From Alphaproteobacteria bacterium UBA7314 (lineage in GTDB: Bacteria > Pseudomonadota > Alphaproteobacteria > MPNO01 > UBA830), in assembly GCA_002471575.1 (NCBI GenBank), contig DKQG01000031.1, forward strand, positions 1 to 36,946: 36,946 bases of DNA. Direction: 5' to 3'. Below, piece by piece: positions 1 through 7,880 of this stretch. The position numbers and the translations under genes were made by a program. Numbering within the stretch: position 1 is the first letter of the stretch; each line of letters opens with the position of its first letter. The notes under the pieces are model-generated. The model was not told where the DNA came from, made no database searches, and saw only the letters and a program-made list of their open reading frames with translations.

Positions 1-58
1 TCACAACCAGATCCAACGGGTTTTGCGGTAGCCGCAACACGAAACGGGACCCCGACGG

Positions 59-1240
59 TCAAACGCGCGGGTCCAGAGATGGCAGACCGAAACGTATTCG
101 CCCAGCGTTCACAGCCTGAATATCCCAAGCAACCGTTATCTGAAGCGATGCCGCGTGAACGTCGCGGAACATTCGGAGGAAATCGTTTTCTGGCTTCAGG
201 CCGCGCGCGCCGACTAATGGGTTCAGCCGTTCAAGGGCGCGAACGCAAAGCTGCACCGCGAAGGCGTTGTTACGCCGCCACCGTGCCCGGTGCTTGATAT
301 CAGGCACGCCGCCCGCCTCGGCAATCTCCATCGCATCGGCGCAGTCCTTGAGAAGCAGGGCTTCTGCCGCCTCGATCTGCGCCCCGGCCTCGGAAATACG
401 AACCTGTGCCGTCGGCAGTTCCGCCATGGGCGCATTTCCGACCGTGTTTCGACCGCTCAAGTCTTCTTCGATCATACCAAGGCCGCCCTTCGCAATCCCC
501 AGCGCGGGTGATGCGAAAACTTTCGTTCCCAGCGTCAGGGGCGGTAGGCGATAGAGCGCACCCGGATTGATTTCCGACCCCGGCGACGGGCCGCCCATTA
601 GTTTCGTCGAAGGTATGGTTCGGTGTTCTGGTATGAATACATTGTCCAGCCGGATCGTCCGCGACCCCGTACCAGCCAGCCCCGGCGAATACCAGTCGTC
701 AACGACGCGATAATCGGATTTCGGCACTAACGCGAAACGGTGCTCCGGGGATCCTTCGGAACGCTCCGGAGGTACGAAAACCTGCATGTTGTTCCAGTCA
801 GCGAAATCGACCCCCGATGCAAAGCTCCACAAACCGTTGGCTACAAGCCCCCCGTCGGTTCGTTCGACCTTTCCACCCTTTCCAGGAAAGGAAGACGCGA
901 TTAATGCCGCCGGATTCCCCCCCCAGACGTCTTCCTGCGCTTCCGGATTGTTCATCCCGAGAATCCAGTTCTGAACGGCCAGATTGGAGAATATCCAGCA
1001 ACTCGACCCGCAACCCTGACCCAGTTCCGCACCTAACCGCACCATCATGCTTATGTCCCATGCCTTGCCGCCGAAACGTTCAGGCTGGTGAATCCGAAAA
1101 AACCCCTTGTCGGCGAATTCGTCAAACGTCTGTTGCGGGACGGCGCGATCCTCCTCGGCTTTGCGGGCACGGCTCAGCAGGATCGGCACCATGGAGCGGG
1201 CCGCATCGATCATATTCTGTTGTTCGGTATCTATATGCAT
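59..1240 (-). CDS. HsaA/HpaB-like flavin-dependent monooxygenase, copy 2 of a tandem pair
   Basis: This 393-residue protein has the acyl-CoA dehydrogenase fold as used by group D flavin monooxygenases (HsaA, HpaB and DszC relatives), which hydroxylate aromatic or steroid-type substrates with reduced flavin from a separate reductase. Visible family features are an N-terminal helical part with GCGSSCW (about 77-82), the block WSFASGVDFADWNN (about 138-151), TGSRTIRLDNVFIP in the middle, and a C-terminal helical domain ending with GARGLKP and a DVHAASLQ helix. The start is placed at the ATG of MHIDTEQ because that ATG shares its A with the TGA stop of the upstream paralogue (TGATG), which implies translational coupling; an in-frame start 69 bases upstream would lie inside the neighbour. 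It is the last gene of an EamA-monooxygenase-monooxygenase series. No flavin reductase is visible here. The substrate is unknown, and a true acyl-CoA dehydrogenase role is less likely. Confidence 0.85.
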   Translation of the reverse strand: MHIDTEQQNMIDAARSMVPILLSRARKAEEDRAVPQQTFDEFADKGFFRIHQPERFGGKAWDISMMVRLGAELGQGCGSSCWIFSNLAVQNWILGMNNPEAQEDVWGGNPAALIASSFPGKGGKVERTDGGLVANGLWSFASGVDFADWNNMQVFVPPERSEGSPEHRFALVPKSDYRVVDDWYSPGLAGTGSRTIRLDNVFIPEHRTIPSTKLMGGPSPGSEINPGALYRLPPLTLGTKVFASPALGIAKGGLGMIEEDLSGRNTVGNAPMAELPTAQVRISEAGAQIEAAEALLLKDCADAMEIAEAGGVPDIKHRARWRRNNAFAVQLCVRALERLNPLVGARGLKPENDFLRMFRDVHAASLQITVAWDIQAVNAGRIRFGLPSLDPRV

Positions 1241-2439
1241 CAGGCCCTCGGATCCGTCGGAGGAAGACCAAGTTGCAGCTCGGCGGCGGTAATCGCGTGG
1301 CGGTCCCACGCCATATTTATCTGCATCGTCGCGACATGAATATCGCGGTACGCGCGCATGAAATCGCTGTCAGGGGTCAGCCCGCGTGCACCGATCAGCG
1401 GATGCAGCGCGTCGACCGCTTTGACGCACATTACCCCAGCATAGGCGTTGTTGCGGCGCCAGAATGCGCGATCGTCAACCGTCGTCAGTCGCCCGATTTT
1501 GCCTATCTCGAGCGCGACATCACAATCGCGTTGCATCAGTGCCCAGGCCGCCTCGATCAACGCGCCGGCCTCGGCTACGCGCATCTGCGCGGTCGTCAGC
1601 GTTGCCATCGGTATACCCGCCACGTTATTCCGCATCGACAAATCGCGTTCGATAGCATCTAGCGCACCGCGCGCCATACCGATGACCGGGCCGGAGAATA
1701 TCTTGTTGGCACCGCACATTGGCGGCACGCGAAAGATTGGGCCGAAGTTGTCGGACGCCTCTATGTTTTTGCCCGCTCGGGCATCGGCTGTATTAAGTAG
1801 CCGGTGCTTGGGGATAAAAACGTTGTCCAGTTCGATCGACCGCGAGCCTGTCGCTGCCATCCCGTGCGAATACCAGTCGTCGATCACTCGGTAATCGGAT
1901 TTTGGGACCAGCGCCATGTGATGCGCGACACCGCCTTCTTCTCTCGGAACAAATACCTGCATGTTGTTCCAGTCCGCCCAGTCGACGCCGGACGCGAAGC
2001 TCCAGACCCCATTGGCGACCAAACCGCCATCGACTTTTTCAACTTTAGCGCCTTTTGCGGGAAACGACGACGCGGTGCAGACGGAGCCATCTTCGGCCCA
2101 TACCTCGTCCTGGACCTGGCGCGAAGCCATGGAAACGATGCCGTTCTGTGCCGCAATGTTTGAGAACGTCCAGGCCGACGATCCGCAGCCTCGGCCAATC
2201 TCGACGGAAATGTCGAGCATTGTGCGATGGCTCATTTCAAAGCCACCATACCGTTTAGGCATCTGCACCCGGTACAGCCTAGCATCGCGCATCGCTTCGT
2301 GGGTTTGGCGATGAAGTTTGCGGTTCGTTTCAGCCTCGGCCGCACGGCCGCGGAACGTATCGGCAAGCGACCGCGCAATCCCGACAAACTCTTCGTGTTT
2401 GGGGTTTTTCTCCGCCAAGGCGGCGGTGCCGTCAGCCAT
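1240..2439 (-). CDS. HsaA/HpaB-like flavin-dependent monooxygenase, copy 1 of a tandem pair
   Basis: This 399-residue protein is clearly paralogous to the gene after it. Both share GCGSS.W, the block WSFASGVDxADWNNMQVFVP (about 146-165), ALVPKSDYRV.DDWYS and TGSR.I.LDNVFIP. The family is the acyl-CoA-dehydrogenase-like oxygenase component of two-component flavin monooxygenases, soluble and dependent on a partner reductase for reduced flavin. A good ribosome binding site (AGGAG, plus-strand 2448-2452) lies 8 bases before the ATG. The gene begins 40 bases after the stop of the EamA transporter gene and ends in a 1-base TGATG overlap with the second copy, so the three are probably one transcript. 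The two copies differ throughout, so this is an old duplication with possible division of substrate or a heteromeric oxygenase. The substrate cannot be read from sequence. Confidence 0.86.
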   Translation of the reverse strand: MADGTAALAEKNPKHEEFVGIARSLADTFRGRAAEAETNRKLHRQTHEAMRDARLYRVQMPKRYGGFEMSHRTMLDISVEIGRGCGSSAWTFSNIAAQNGIVSMASRQVQDEVWAEDGSVCTASSFPAKGAKVEKVDGGLVANGVWSFASGVDWADWNNMQVFVPREEGGVAHHMALVPKSDYRVIDDWYSHGMAATGSRSIELDNVFIPKHRLLNTADARAGKNIEASDNFGPIFRVPPMCGANKIFSGPVIGMARGALDAIERDLSMRNNVAGIPMATLTTAQMRVAEAGALIEAAWALMQRDCDVALEIGKIGRLTTVDDRAFWRRNNAYAGVMCVKAVDALHPLIGARGLTPDSDFMRAYRDIHVATMQINMAWDRHAITAAELQLGLPPTDPRA

Positions 2440-2479
2440 GTAATCTTCTCCTAAAGACTCTTCAAGAAGCTTCGCAAAT

Positions 2480-3373
2480 CTAGCCGGATTTCGCCACTGT
2501 CTTGGTCTCGACCCGTGTCATCCAGGTCGTGGCGATGAAAATGATGCCCGCGCCGATCCAGGTCCAGATCTCGGTGGTTTCTCCCCAAACAAAAAACGCA
2601 ATCGCAGCGATCAGCGGCAGGCGTAGAAAAAGGATCGGAGACACTAGGCTTGCTTCAGCCAGTCCAAACGACCGCGTCAGACAGAACTGAGCCCCCACCC
2701 CGGCAGCCGAGAAGCCGAGAACCTGGAGCCAAAGCCCGGCATCCGGCGTCACCCAGAAATAGGCGGACGGTATCGCGGCGAGCGGGATCATAAAGATGAA
2801 ATTCCACATCATGATCGACGTAAAAGGGTCGTCCCGGGCGACCCAGCGCGACATGGTGTCCGAGACTGCGTAAGACGCCGCCGCAAAGAGCGCCAACGGA
2901 ACGCCTAGATTTATTTCCGCAAATCCCGGCCGCACGATCAGCAACACACCGCCGAAACCGATCAACGTGGCGATGACGCGGTGTGAGTGCAGTTTCTCGC
3001 CCAACAGCCAGATCGCGCAAATCGTCGTGAAAATCGGCAACGTAAATTGTAGCGCGACGGAATCGGCGACGTTTATCAGCGTCAACGAGTAGTATCCCGT
3101 GCACATACCCATGAAACCGAATACAGCCCGCATGCCGTGGCGCGCGGGCACTGGCGTTTTCAGCGATGCAGCTCCCGCCCGAAGGATCACGGGAATGAAT
3201 ATGACCAGCCCGAATATCTGCCGGAAAAGAACCGCCTGAAAGGGGGTCATGCCGTCTTCCTGCAGCGCTTTCACCAGGGTCAGGGATGCCGCAAAACAGC
3301 AGGCCGCGCCCAACATCCATAGAATGCCGGCAACAGGATGATGTTTGTCGGGCGCGCCTGCGGCCGCTGCCAT
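2480..3373 (-). CDS. EamA/DMT-superfamily transporter
   Basis: This 297-residue integral inner-membrane protein has about ten hydrophobic segments arranged as two EamA repeats, the hallmark of drug/metabolite transporters (RhaT/YdcZ/SAM-carrier-like). The first repeat opens with GILWMLGAACCFAAS (about 16-30) and the second contains AASYAVSDTMSRWVAR in its first helix. Family members export or import small metabolites; no substrate can be assigned. The ATG is preceded by AGGGAG (plus-strand 3383-3388) at a suitable distance. It is the first gene of a minus-strand series with the two flavin monooxygenases, so it may move their substrate or product, but that is inference from position only. The 147 bases up to the divergent transglutaminase-like gene should carry both promoters. 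Confidence 0.9.
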   Translation of the reverse strand: MAAAAGAPDKHHPVAGILWMLGAACCFAASLTLVKALQEDGMTPFQAVLFRQIFGLVIFIPVILRAGAASLKTPVPARHGMRAVFGFMGMCTGYYSLTLINVADSVALQFTLPIFTTICAIWLLGEKLHSHRVIATLIGFGGVLLIVRPGFAEINLGVPLALFAAASYAVSDTMSRWVARDDPFTSIMMWNFIFMIPLAAIPSAYFWVTPDAGLWLQVLGFSAAGVGAQFCLTRSFGLAEASLVSPILFLRLPLIAAIAFFVWGETTEIWTWIGAGIIFIATTWMTRVETKTVAKSG

Positions 3374-3520
3374 TTGTTTTTTCTCCCTACCCGCCGTTGC
3401 GGCTATTGTCGGAACATAACATTAGCGAACTGTTCGACGCAGCGCTATTGGTTGGGCGCTTGCCGAGCCGTGCCCGTGGACATAAGCTCGTCGAATTGGT
3501 CCTTATTTCAGAGCATAAAG

Positions 3521-4240
3521 ATGGAATTCAACGAGACCGGGTTTCCGGTACCAACTGACGAATATCTAAAACCGACGCCCTATTTCGATTTCGACAATCC
3601 GGCTGTTGCGGATTTCACGGCCAAGGCTGTGGAAGGCGCCACCACGGACAAAGAAAAGGCGGTTAAGGCCTTTTACGCAGTACGCGATTCCATCCGTTAC
3701 GATCCCTACCGCATCACGGATCGTGCCGGTGCGTATAAGGCAAGCGACGTGCTGGAGACCGGCGCTGCCTATTGCATTCCCAAGGCGTCCCTGCTGACGG
3801 CCGTGACCCGAGCAGCGGGTATTCCGACAGCGATCGGTCTGTCCGACGTTACCAATCACATGTGCACCGACCGGATGCGCAACGCGATGGGTGGCAAGGA
3901 TCTGTTCATGCATCACGGATACGCTGTCATGCTGATCGACGGCAAATGGGTTAAGGCAGCACCAGCGTTTAACATCGAGCTTTGCGACAAATTCGACGTG
4001 ACGCCGACCGAATTCGACGGCGTCGAAGATGCGCTGCTGCAGGAATTTGACAAGAAGGGCCGCAAGCACATGGAATACATTGCGACTCACGGTATCTGGT
4101 CCGACCTGCCATTCGAGCGCGTATACGACGATTTTACGGAATATTATGGAGCGGAACTATGGGAACGGTGCCGCGAAGCGGTCGCCCAGAACGAACGCAG
4201 ACAGGCAGCCAATTTCGAGGACGAAAAACCTGTCACATGA
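3521..4240 (+). CDS. Transglutaminase-like (papain-fold) protein
   Basis: This 239-residue cytoplasmic protein has a transglutaminase-like core. The probable nucleophile is Cys85 in AAYCIPKASLLTAV, followed by the RAAGIPT strand typical of the fold, and His131/His132 stand before GYAVMLIDGKWVK. Where most members have the third catalytic Asp (W..lDpt), this protein reads KAAPAFN, so the classical triad is incomplete, as in a subset of bacterial members. Activity as a protease, amidase or transferase is therefore open. The start is the ATG before EFNETGF; the longer open frame upstream runs through the divergent promoter region and lacks family similarity. Its TGA overlapped the ATG of the following hydratase gene (ATGA), now a pseudogene, so the two formerly formed a coupled operon. 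Confidence 0.75.
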   Translation: MEFNETGFPVPTDEYLKPTPYFDFDNPAVADFTAKAVEGATTDKEKAVKAFYAVRDSIRYDPYRITDRAGAYKASDVLETGAAYCIPKASLLTAVTRAAGIPTAIGLSDVTNHMCTDRMRNAMGGKDLFMHHGYAVMLIDGKWVKAAPAFNIELCDKFDVTPTEFDGVEDALLQEFDKKGRKHMEYIATHGIWSDLPFERVYDDFTEYYGAELWERCREAVAQNERRQAANFEDEKPVT

Positions 4241-5020
4241 CACCGCCGGAGCTACTGAGTGGATGCTAAGGCAATTTTGCGAACTGCCCGGTTGCCAGGA
4301 TAAGTACCCTCAGATGCCAACCCATACCGCCCATTCCGGAAGAAGATCTGCCAACAACCTCGGAAGACGTCGTCGCGATACACGAAGCCCCAGCTAACTG
4401 CCTGTGCAAAAACGGCCAAGGCTAGCTTGCCGGCTAGAAGATCGGCGCGGCCACGACACCATGCAGGACGATCTCGGTGAAACCGAACCACCCTATGGAC
4501 GGATAATATCGGGACGATGATCGCGAGAGGCACGACAATAGCCGCCGGCGGTTTCTGCAATCCGGGCGTCGAATGCGAGATTGCCGTCCGTCTGCACAAG
4601 ACCTCCGATGGGGCCGTATACACGAGAGGCTCGGTAGCCGATCTAATCGACGCCGTCTTTCCGGCCAACGAAATCGCAGAATACTGGTACGGCGACTTCG
4701 CGGCACGAGGAACGCCCAAGCTGAGCGCCGGTGATTTCTCTCACAAAGCCTGCGTCCTCGAGCCGGCGCAACCTGACTGGCAAGCCCCAGGTTTCGCCGT
4801 GTTGAGCGGGCGCGTACGGATCGACGGTAAATAAAAGGCCAGTGTTCAGGGTGCCGCTGTGATGGGACACCCGCTCGAAGCTGTTGCCTAGCTCGCAAAT
4901 TTCTCAGGTGCGCGGGACGCGCAGTTGAACACCTGCGACCTGATTATGACCGGGACGGTAACGCCGGTAATCATACTCACCATTATCCGCTGCTTCGCGG
5001 AGACTCAATTCGAGAATTAG
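4237..5020 (+). pseudogene. 2-keto-4-pentenoate hydratase (MhpD-like), decayed
   Basis: Conceptual joining of frames gives a near full-length hydratase of about 255 residues, the enzyme that hydrates 2-hydroxypenta-2,4-dienoate in meta-cleavage of aromatics. From the ATG overlapping the previous stop, the frame reads MTPPELLSG, a stop (TAA 4267), LPTTSEDVVAIHEA, stops TAG 4423 and TAG 4435, then KIGAATT. A shift near 4459 gives MQDDLGETEPPYGRIIS. A second shift near 4510 gives the longest intact piece, with NPGVECEIAVRL and DFSHKACVL. After TAA 4832 the same frame continues with GAAVMGHPLEAVA, TAG 4889, and CDLIMTGTVTPVI, the usual C-terminal motif. TAG 4435 and TAG 4889 sit where the family has Trp. 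Function is lost with five stops and at least two frameshifts; an apparent 105-residue gene at 4517-4834 is only its middle. Confidence 0.85.
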
Positions 5021-5064
5021 GGAAAAAGAGGGATTGACCTAGCCTGATTTCCACCGGATCTTGG

Positions 5065-5673
5065 TCAGGTCTTATCGCCTTTGATCGTCTGCCCAACGGC
5101 GGGAACGCCGCCTTCTTCGCCCCAGCGCGGGGCGGATTCGATGTGGATGTGCAGCTGATCTAGCATGCGCATACAGGACTGGTCGACGATATCCTGAAGC
5201 GAGCTGGGCCGGTTGTAGAACGCTGGAACCGGAGGGAAGATCACTGCGCCGATCCGCGCCAGCTTGGTCAGGTTTTCCAGGTGACCGATATGAAGCGGAG
5301 TTTCGCGAATAGCGACCACCAGCTTTCGCTGTTCTTTCAGTATAACGTCCGCAGCACGGCTGATCAGATCGCCTGTATTGCCCATAGCAATATTCGACAT
5401 TGTCTTTATTGAGCACGGCGCCACGATCATGCCCTCAGAATGGAACGAACCGGACGAAATGGAAGCTCCGATATTCCCCGGCTCGTGAACTTCGTGGGCA
5501 AGGTCGTTTATGTAGTCCAGCTCGAGATCGTGTTCCATCTTGAGGGTCAGCTTGGCAGAACGGCTCATCACCAGATGGATTTCGATATCTGGATCAGTTC
5601 GCATCAACTCCATCAGGCGCACGCCGTAGATAGTGCCCGTGGCGCCGGTTACGCCCACAATTACTCGCTTCAT
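5065..5673 (-). CDS. ubiX: UbiX-type flavin prenyltransferase
   Basis: This 202-residue flavoprotein should transfer a dimethylallyl group to FMN to make prenylated FMN, the cofactor of UbiD-family decarboxylases. Visible motifs are the nucleotide-binding GVTGATG (7-13), MSRSAKLT (36-43), APCSIKTMSNIAMG, the conserved stretch RAADVILKE, then RETPLHIGHLENL and FPPVPAFYNRP near the C-terminus. Length fits the family (about 190-210). The start is the ATG of MKRVIVG, preceded by AAGGA (plus-strand 5681-5685); the longer open frame has no similarity. It stands alone between two pseudogenes, with no ubiD in the window. It may serve ubiquinone synthesis or be a leftover partner of a phenolic-acid decarboxylase (PAD1/VdcB type); the sequence does not decide. 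Confidence 0.88.
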   Translation of the reverse strand: MKRVIVGVTGATGTIYGVRLMELMRTDPDIEIHLVMSRSAKLTLKMEHDLELDYINDLAHEVHEPGNIGASISSGSFHSEGMIVAPCSIKTMSNIAMGNTGDLISRAADVILKEQRKLVVAIRETPLHIGHLENLTKLARIGAVIFPPVPAFYNRPSSLQDIVDQSCMRMLDQLHIHIESAPRWGEEGGVPAVGQTIKGDKT

Positions 5674-5810
5674 GGATAGATCCTTGGAAATATAGGTTGA
5701 TTCACTATAACAAAATCCGCCTCTCTGTCGACAGTCCCCACCATAAGTCATTGATCCAGATGCTATTTGCTGTTGTCGCTACGCGTAAACCCACAATTTG
5801 GATTTCCGGT

Positions 5811-6271
5811 ATGCCTCTTTTCGACGATGCGGGACGCCTGCTTAAACTTTTCAGGGGACTGATAGACACCCTGGGCGGGCGGGTGACGGCATGGGTTCGG
5901 GATCACGCAACGATCGAAATTGATGTTACAGACAAGATTCGAAATGGGATCGATCTTGTTCACGGCAGCGTCATGGCCGCGCCGGGTGACACCGCGGGCG
6001 CGCATGCTGGTATCTTCTGCGCCGATCCGGGCCGGGCCGGCAGGCAATGACGGATTCGCTCAACGTCAATCTGGTGGGCAATATCGGCGACGGCGTACTG
6101 ATTGCCAACGCCCGGGTCCGGAAGGCCGGAAAAACAATCTTCGTTTCATCCTGTGACATCACGGACAGTAACGGACACCTGTTGGCCACCGGCGAAGTCG
6201 TCGGCCGTTATGGACCTGGCAGCCACCTCTCCGAGAGGATCGAGGCCCCGTCCACAGCGGACGGGGCGTAA
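5811..6271 (+). pseudogene. PaaI-type hotdog thioesterase, split by a one-base frameshift
   Basis: Two adjacent reading frames together make one hotdog-fold acyl-CoA thioesterase of about 153 residues. The first (from ATG 5811) carries the N-terminal helix, LGGRV and the active-site region DLVHGSVMAAPGDTAGAHAG, where the family has HGG...D. It stops at TGA 6048-6050. The second starts at the overlapping ATG 6047 and carries TDSLNVNLVGNIGDG, ARVRKAGKTIFVSSCDI and ATGEVVGRY, the remaining strands. Restoring one base at about 6047 gives an uninterrupted family-like sequence (…GRQ-x-TDSLNV…). Codon usage and the strands look healthy, so this is a recent mutation, an assembly error, or a split gene using the accidental ATGA for reinitiation. 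The Gly-Gly after the active-site His is Gly-Ser here. Confidence 0.75.
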
Positions 6272-6362
6272 TTTTGTTTTTGGCGGTTCGTTTATGCAAG
6301 CCTGAACCATTGCAAACGCTCTATCAGGGCCGTATCTAAGCAACTACGCAGGAAAAGTAGTA

Positions 6363-7304
6363 ATGACCGCATTGAATCGCCGAAACTTTTGTTATCTGAC
6401 GACTGCAGCCGGTGCGCTCGCCGTCCTGCCGAGCATCTCTCGGGCAAATGCGGTCACAGCCCAAAAGACACCTGCTTATCCCGCGATTATCGGCGTTCAG
6501 GAAACCTACAAAACCCTATACGAAGATTCTCTCGTCGACCTCGCCCGCGCTCACGGCTTGGGATACACCGAGATCGTCACCGCCAACCCAGGCATCGACC
6601 CCTGGGTCCCCGGCGCCAACAGGGAAATAGTTCTGCCCAAAGCCCACATCCTGCCAGAGGGCCCGCGGGACGGCATACTGATCAACCTCGCCGACCAGCG
6701 GATGTACGTCTTCCGGCCCGACGGCAAGACCATAGACTCCGTCCCGCTTGGGATCGGCAATGAAGGCTGGGATACCCCGCAGGGCAGCACGAGGGTGGTT
6801 CGCAAGAAAAAGAATCCGACTTGGTACGTCCCTAAATCCGTCCGCAAAGAGCAGCCGGAATTGCCGGCGATTGTACGTCCCGGTCCCGACAACCCGCTTG
6901 GGTCTCGGGCGGTTTATCTAGGGTGGCCCGCCTACCTGTTTCACGGCACCAACAAGCCTTTCGGGGTCGGACGCAGGGTCAGTCACGGCTGTGTCCGTCT
7001 CTATCCCGAAGACATAGAGCGCCTCTACGACAGCATCAAAATCGGCACACCCGTGACAGTGATTGATCAGGCGATGAAAGTCGCCCGTATCGACGACGAA
7101 TTGTGGCTAGAGATTCACCCGAACCAGAAACAGTCCGATGAAGTAGAACAGACCGGAAAGCTATCTCCGGCCAAGCCGCCTGAATTCGAATTCCGTCTCA
7201 TTGACGCCGCGGGAGCCGCCGCGGATCGCATCGACTGGGATATGGCCAAACAGGTGGCCAGGCAGCGCAGAGGCACCCCGGTTCAGGTACTATCCCAAAA
7301 ATAA
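6363..7304 (+). CDS. L,D-transpeptidase (YkuD/ErfK family), Tat-exported
   Basis: This 313-residue periplasmic enzyme forms peptidoglycan 3-3 crosslinks or attaches proteins to peptidoglycan. The N-terminus has a twin-arginine signal (NRRNFCYL, 5-12) followed by a hydrophobic stretch and a likely cleavage after SRANA (26-30). A LysM-like segment (about 49-92, ending REIVLP) comes next. The YkuD catalytic domain covers about 104-238: ILINLADQRMYVF, then HGT at 194-196 and SHGCVRL at 207-213 with nucleophile Cys210. The C-terminal 70 residues are charged and unlike a known domain. AGGAAA before the ATG serves as ribosome binding site. The gene ends at a strong terminator shared with the convergent Lpp/OprI-like lipoprotein, a possible substrate because ErfK-type enzymes join Braun lipoprotein to peptidoglycan through its terminal Lys. 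Confidence 0.92.
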   Translation: MTALNRRNFCYLTTAAGALAVLPSISRANAVTAQKTPAYPAIIGVQETYKTLYEDSLVDLARAHGLGYTEIVTANPGIDPWVPGANREIVLPKAHILPEGPRDGILINLADQRMYVFRPDGKTIDSVPLGIGNEGWDTPQGSTRVVRKKKNPTWYVPKSVRKEQPELPAIVRPGPDNPLGSRAVYLGWPAYLFHGTNKPFGVGRRVSHGCVRLYPEDIERLYDSIKIGTPVTVIDQAMKVARIDDELWLEIHPNQKQSDEVEQTGKLSPAKPPEFEFRLIDAAGAAADRIDWDMAKQVARQRRGTPVQVLSQK

Positions 7305-7340
7305 CGGCGGCCCTAGGAGCCTCGGCGACACCGCTAAAAG

Positions 7341-7373
7341 ACCTGCTGGAAACTTATTTCCGCAGGTTTTTTT
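7341..7373. terminator. Bidirectional Rho-independent terminator
   Basis: ACCTGC (7341-7346) and GGAAA (7348-7352) pair with TTTCC (7357-7361) and GCAGGT (7362-7367), with one bulged T and a four-base CTTA loop. Seven T (7367-7373) follow on the plus strand, for the transpeptidase transcript. On the minus strand the hairpin is followed by TTTT (plus-strand 7337-7340), for the lipoprotein transcript. The lipoprotein's TAA stop codon is the loop itself. Confidence 0.85.
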
Positions 7374-7623
7374 GGAAGATTCGGTCCGCCTTGTCGCTGG
7401 CCGCTTTTGCTTCGGCGGCGGCACGGTTCGCTGCATCGGCTGCGGCGCGCGCGGCGGCAGCAGCGGCCTGAGCATCAGCCGAGGCCTTCAACGACGCGGC
7501 CTTGGCTTCTGCGGCATTGGCATTCGCCTTGTCCAGCATCGCTTTGTCGTTCTGGCTCGCCGTCTCGCACCCAGCGGCGAGCAAGAGCGGCACAGCGACG
7601 ACTGTCAACTTAACATACTTCAT
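7354..7623 (-). CDS. Lpp/OprI-like alanine-zipper outer-membrane lipoprotein
   Basis: This 89-residue lipoprotein precursor has a lipobox LLAAGC with lipidated Cys19, and a mature part of 71 residues that is almost entirely Ala-rich heptads (ADAQAAAAAARAAADAANRA), predicted to be one long coiled coil. It ends in FQKNLRK. The Lys at the C-terminus is the position by which E. coli Lpp is bound to peptidoglycan, and the overall pattern resembles Pseudomonas OprI. AGGAGG lies 7 bases before the ATG, consistent with high expression. The start at MKYVKL is certain from the signal peptide and ribosome binding site; the longer open frame is spurious. Its stop codon lies in the loop of a terminator shared with the convergent L,D-transpeptidase gene. 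Covalent anchoring is inferred, not shown. Confidence 0.85.
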   Translation of the reverse strand: MKYVKLTVVAVPLLLAAGCETASQNDKAMLDKANANAAEAKAASLKASADAQAAAAAARAAADAANRAAAEAKAASDKADRIFQKNLRK

Positions 7624-7880
7624 TTTTTTCCTCCTAGTAGTGCTCGATGTAGTAATATATTTTATTTCCCAGACTGATGCGTTGAGCCTTACCTTAAAAT
7701 CGACGTCAATGCCAGACTTTGTATCCGGGAATACCTTAAAACGCTGTGAATCATTTCTCCCGCAATACAAGTAAATAAACCCGGGCAAACACCATCAATT
7801 GATGGCGAGCGGAATTATTTCGTTTATCCTGTCGGTATACGCGACCCAGCGGAACATTTCGTAAAACGTCCGGATAGGCT

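Noticed and set aside
23..37. Hairpin TTGCGG-TAG-CCGCAA after the last monooxygenase gene as terminator
   Set aside because: No T run follows on the minus strand, and the stem is only six pairs.
4517..4834. Separate 105-residue hypothetical gene
   Set aside because: It is the central piece of the hydratase pseudogene; the same frame continues with family sequence beyond its stop.
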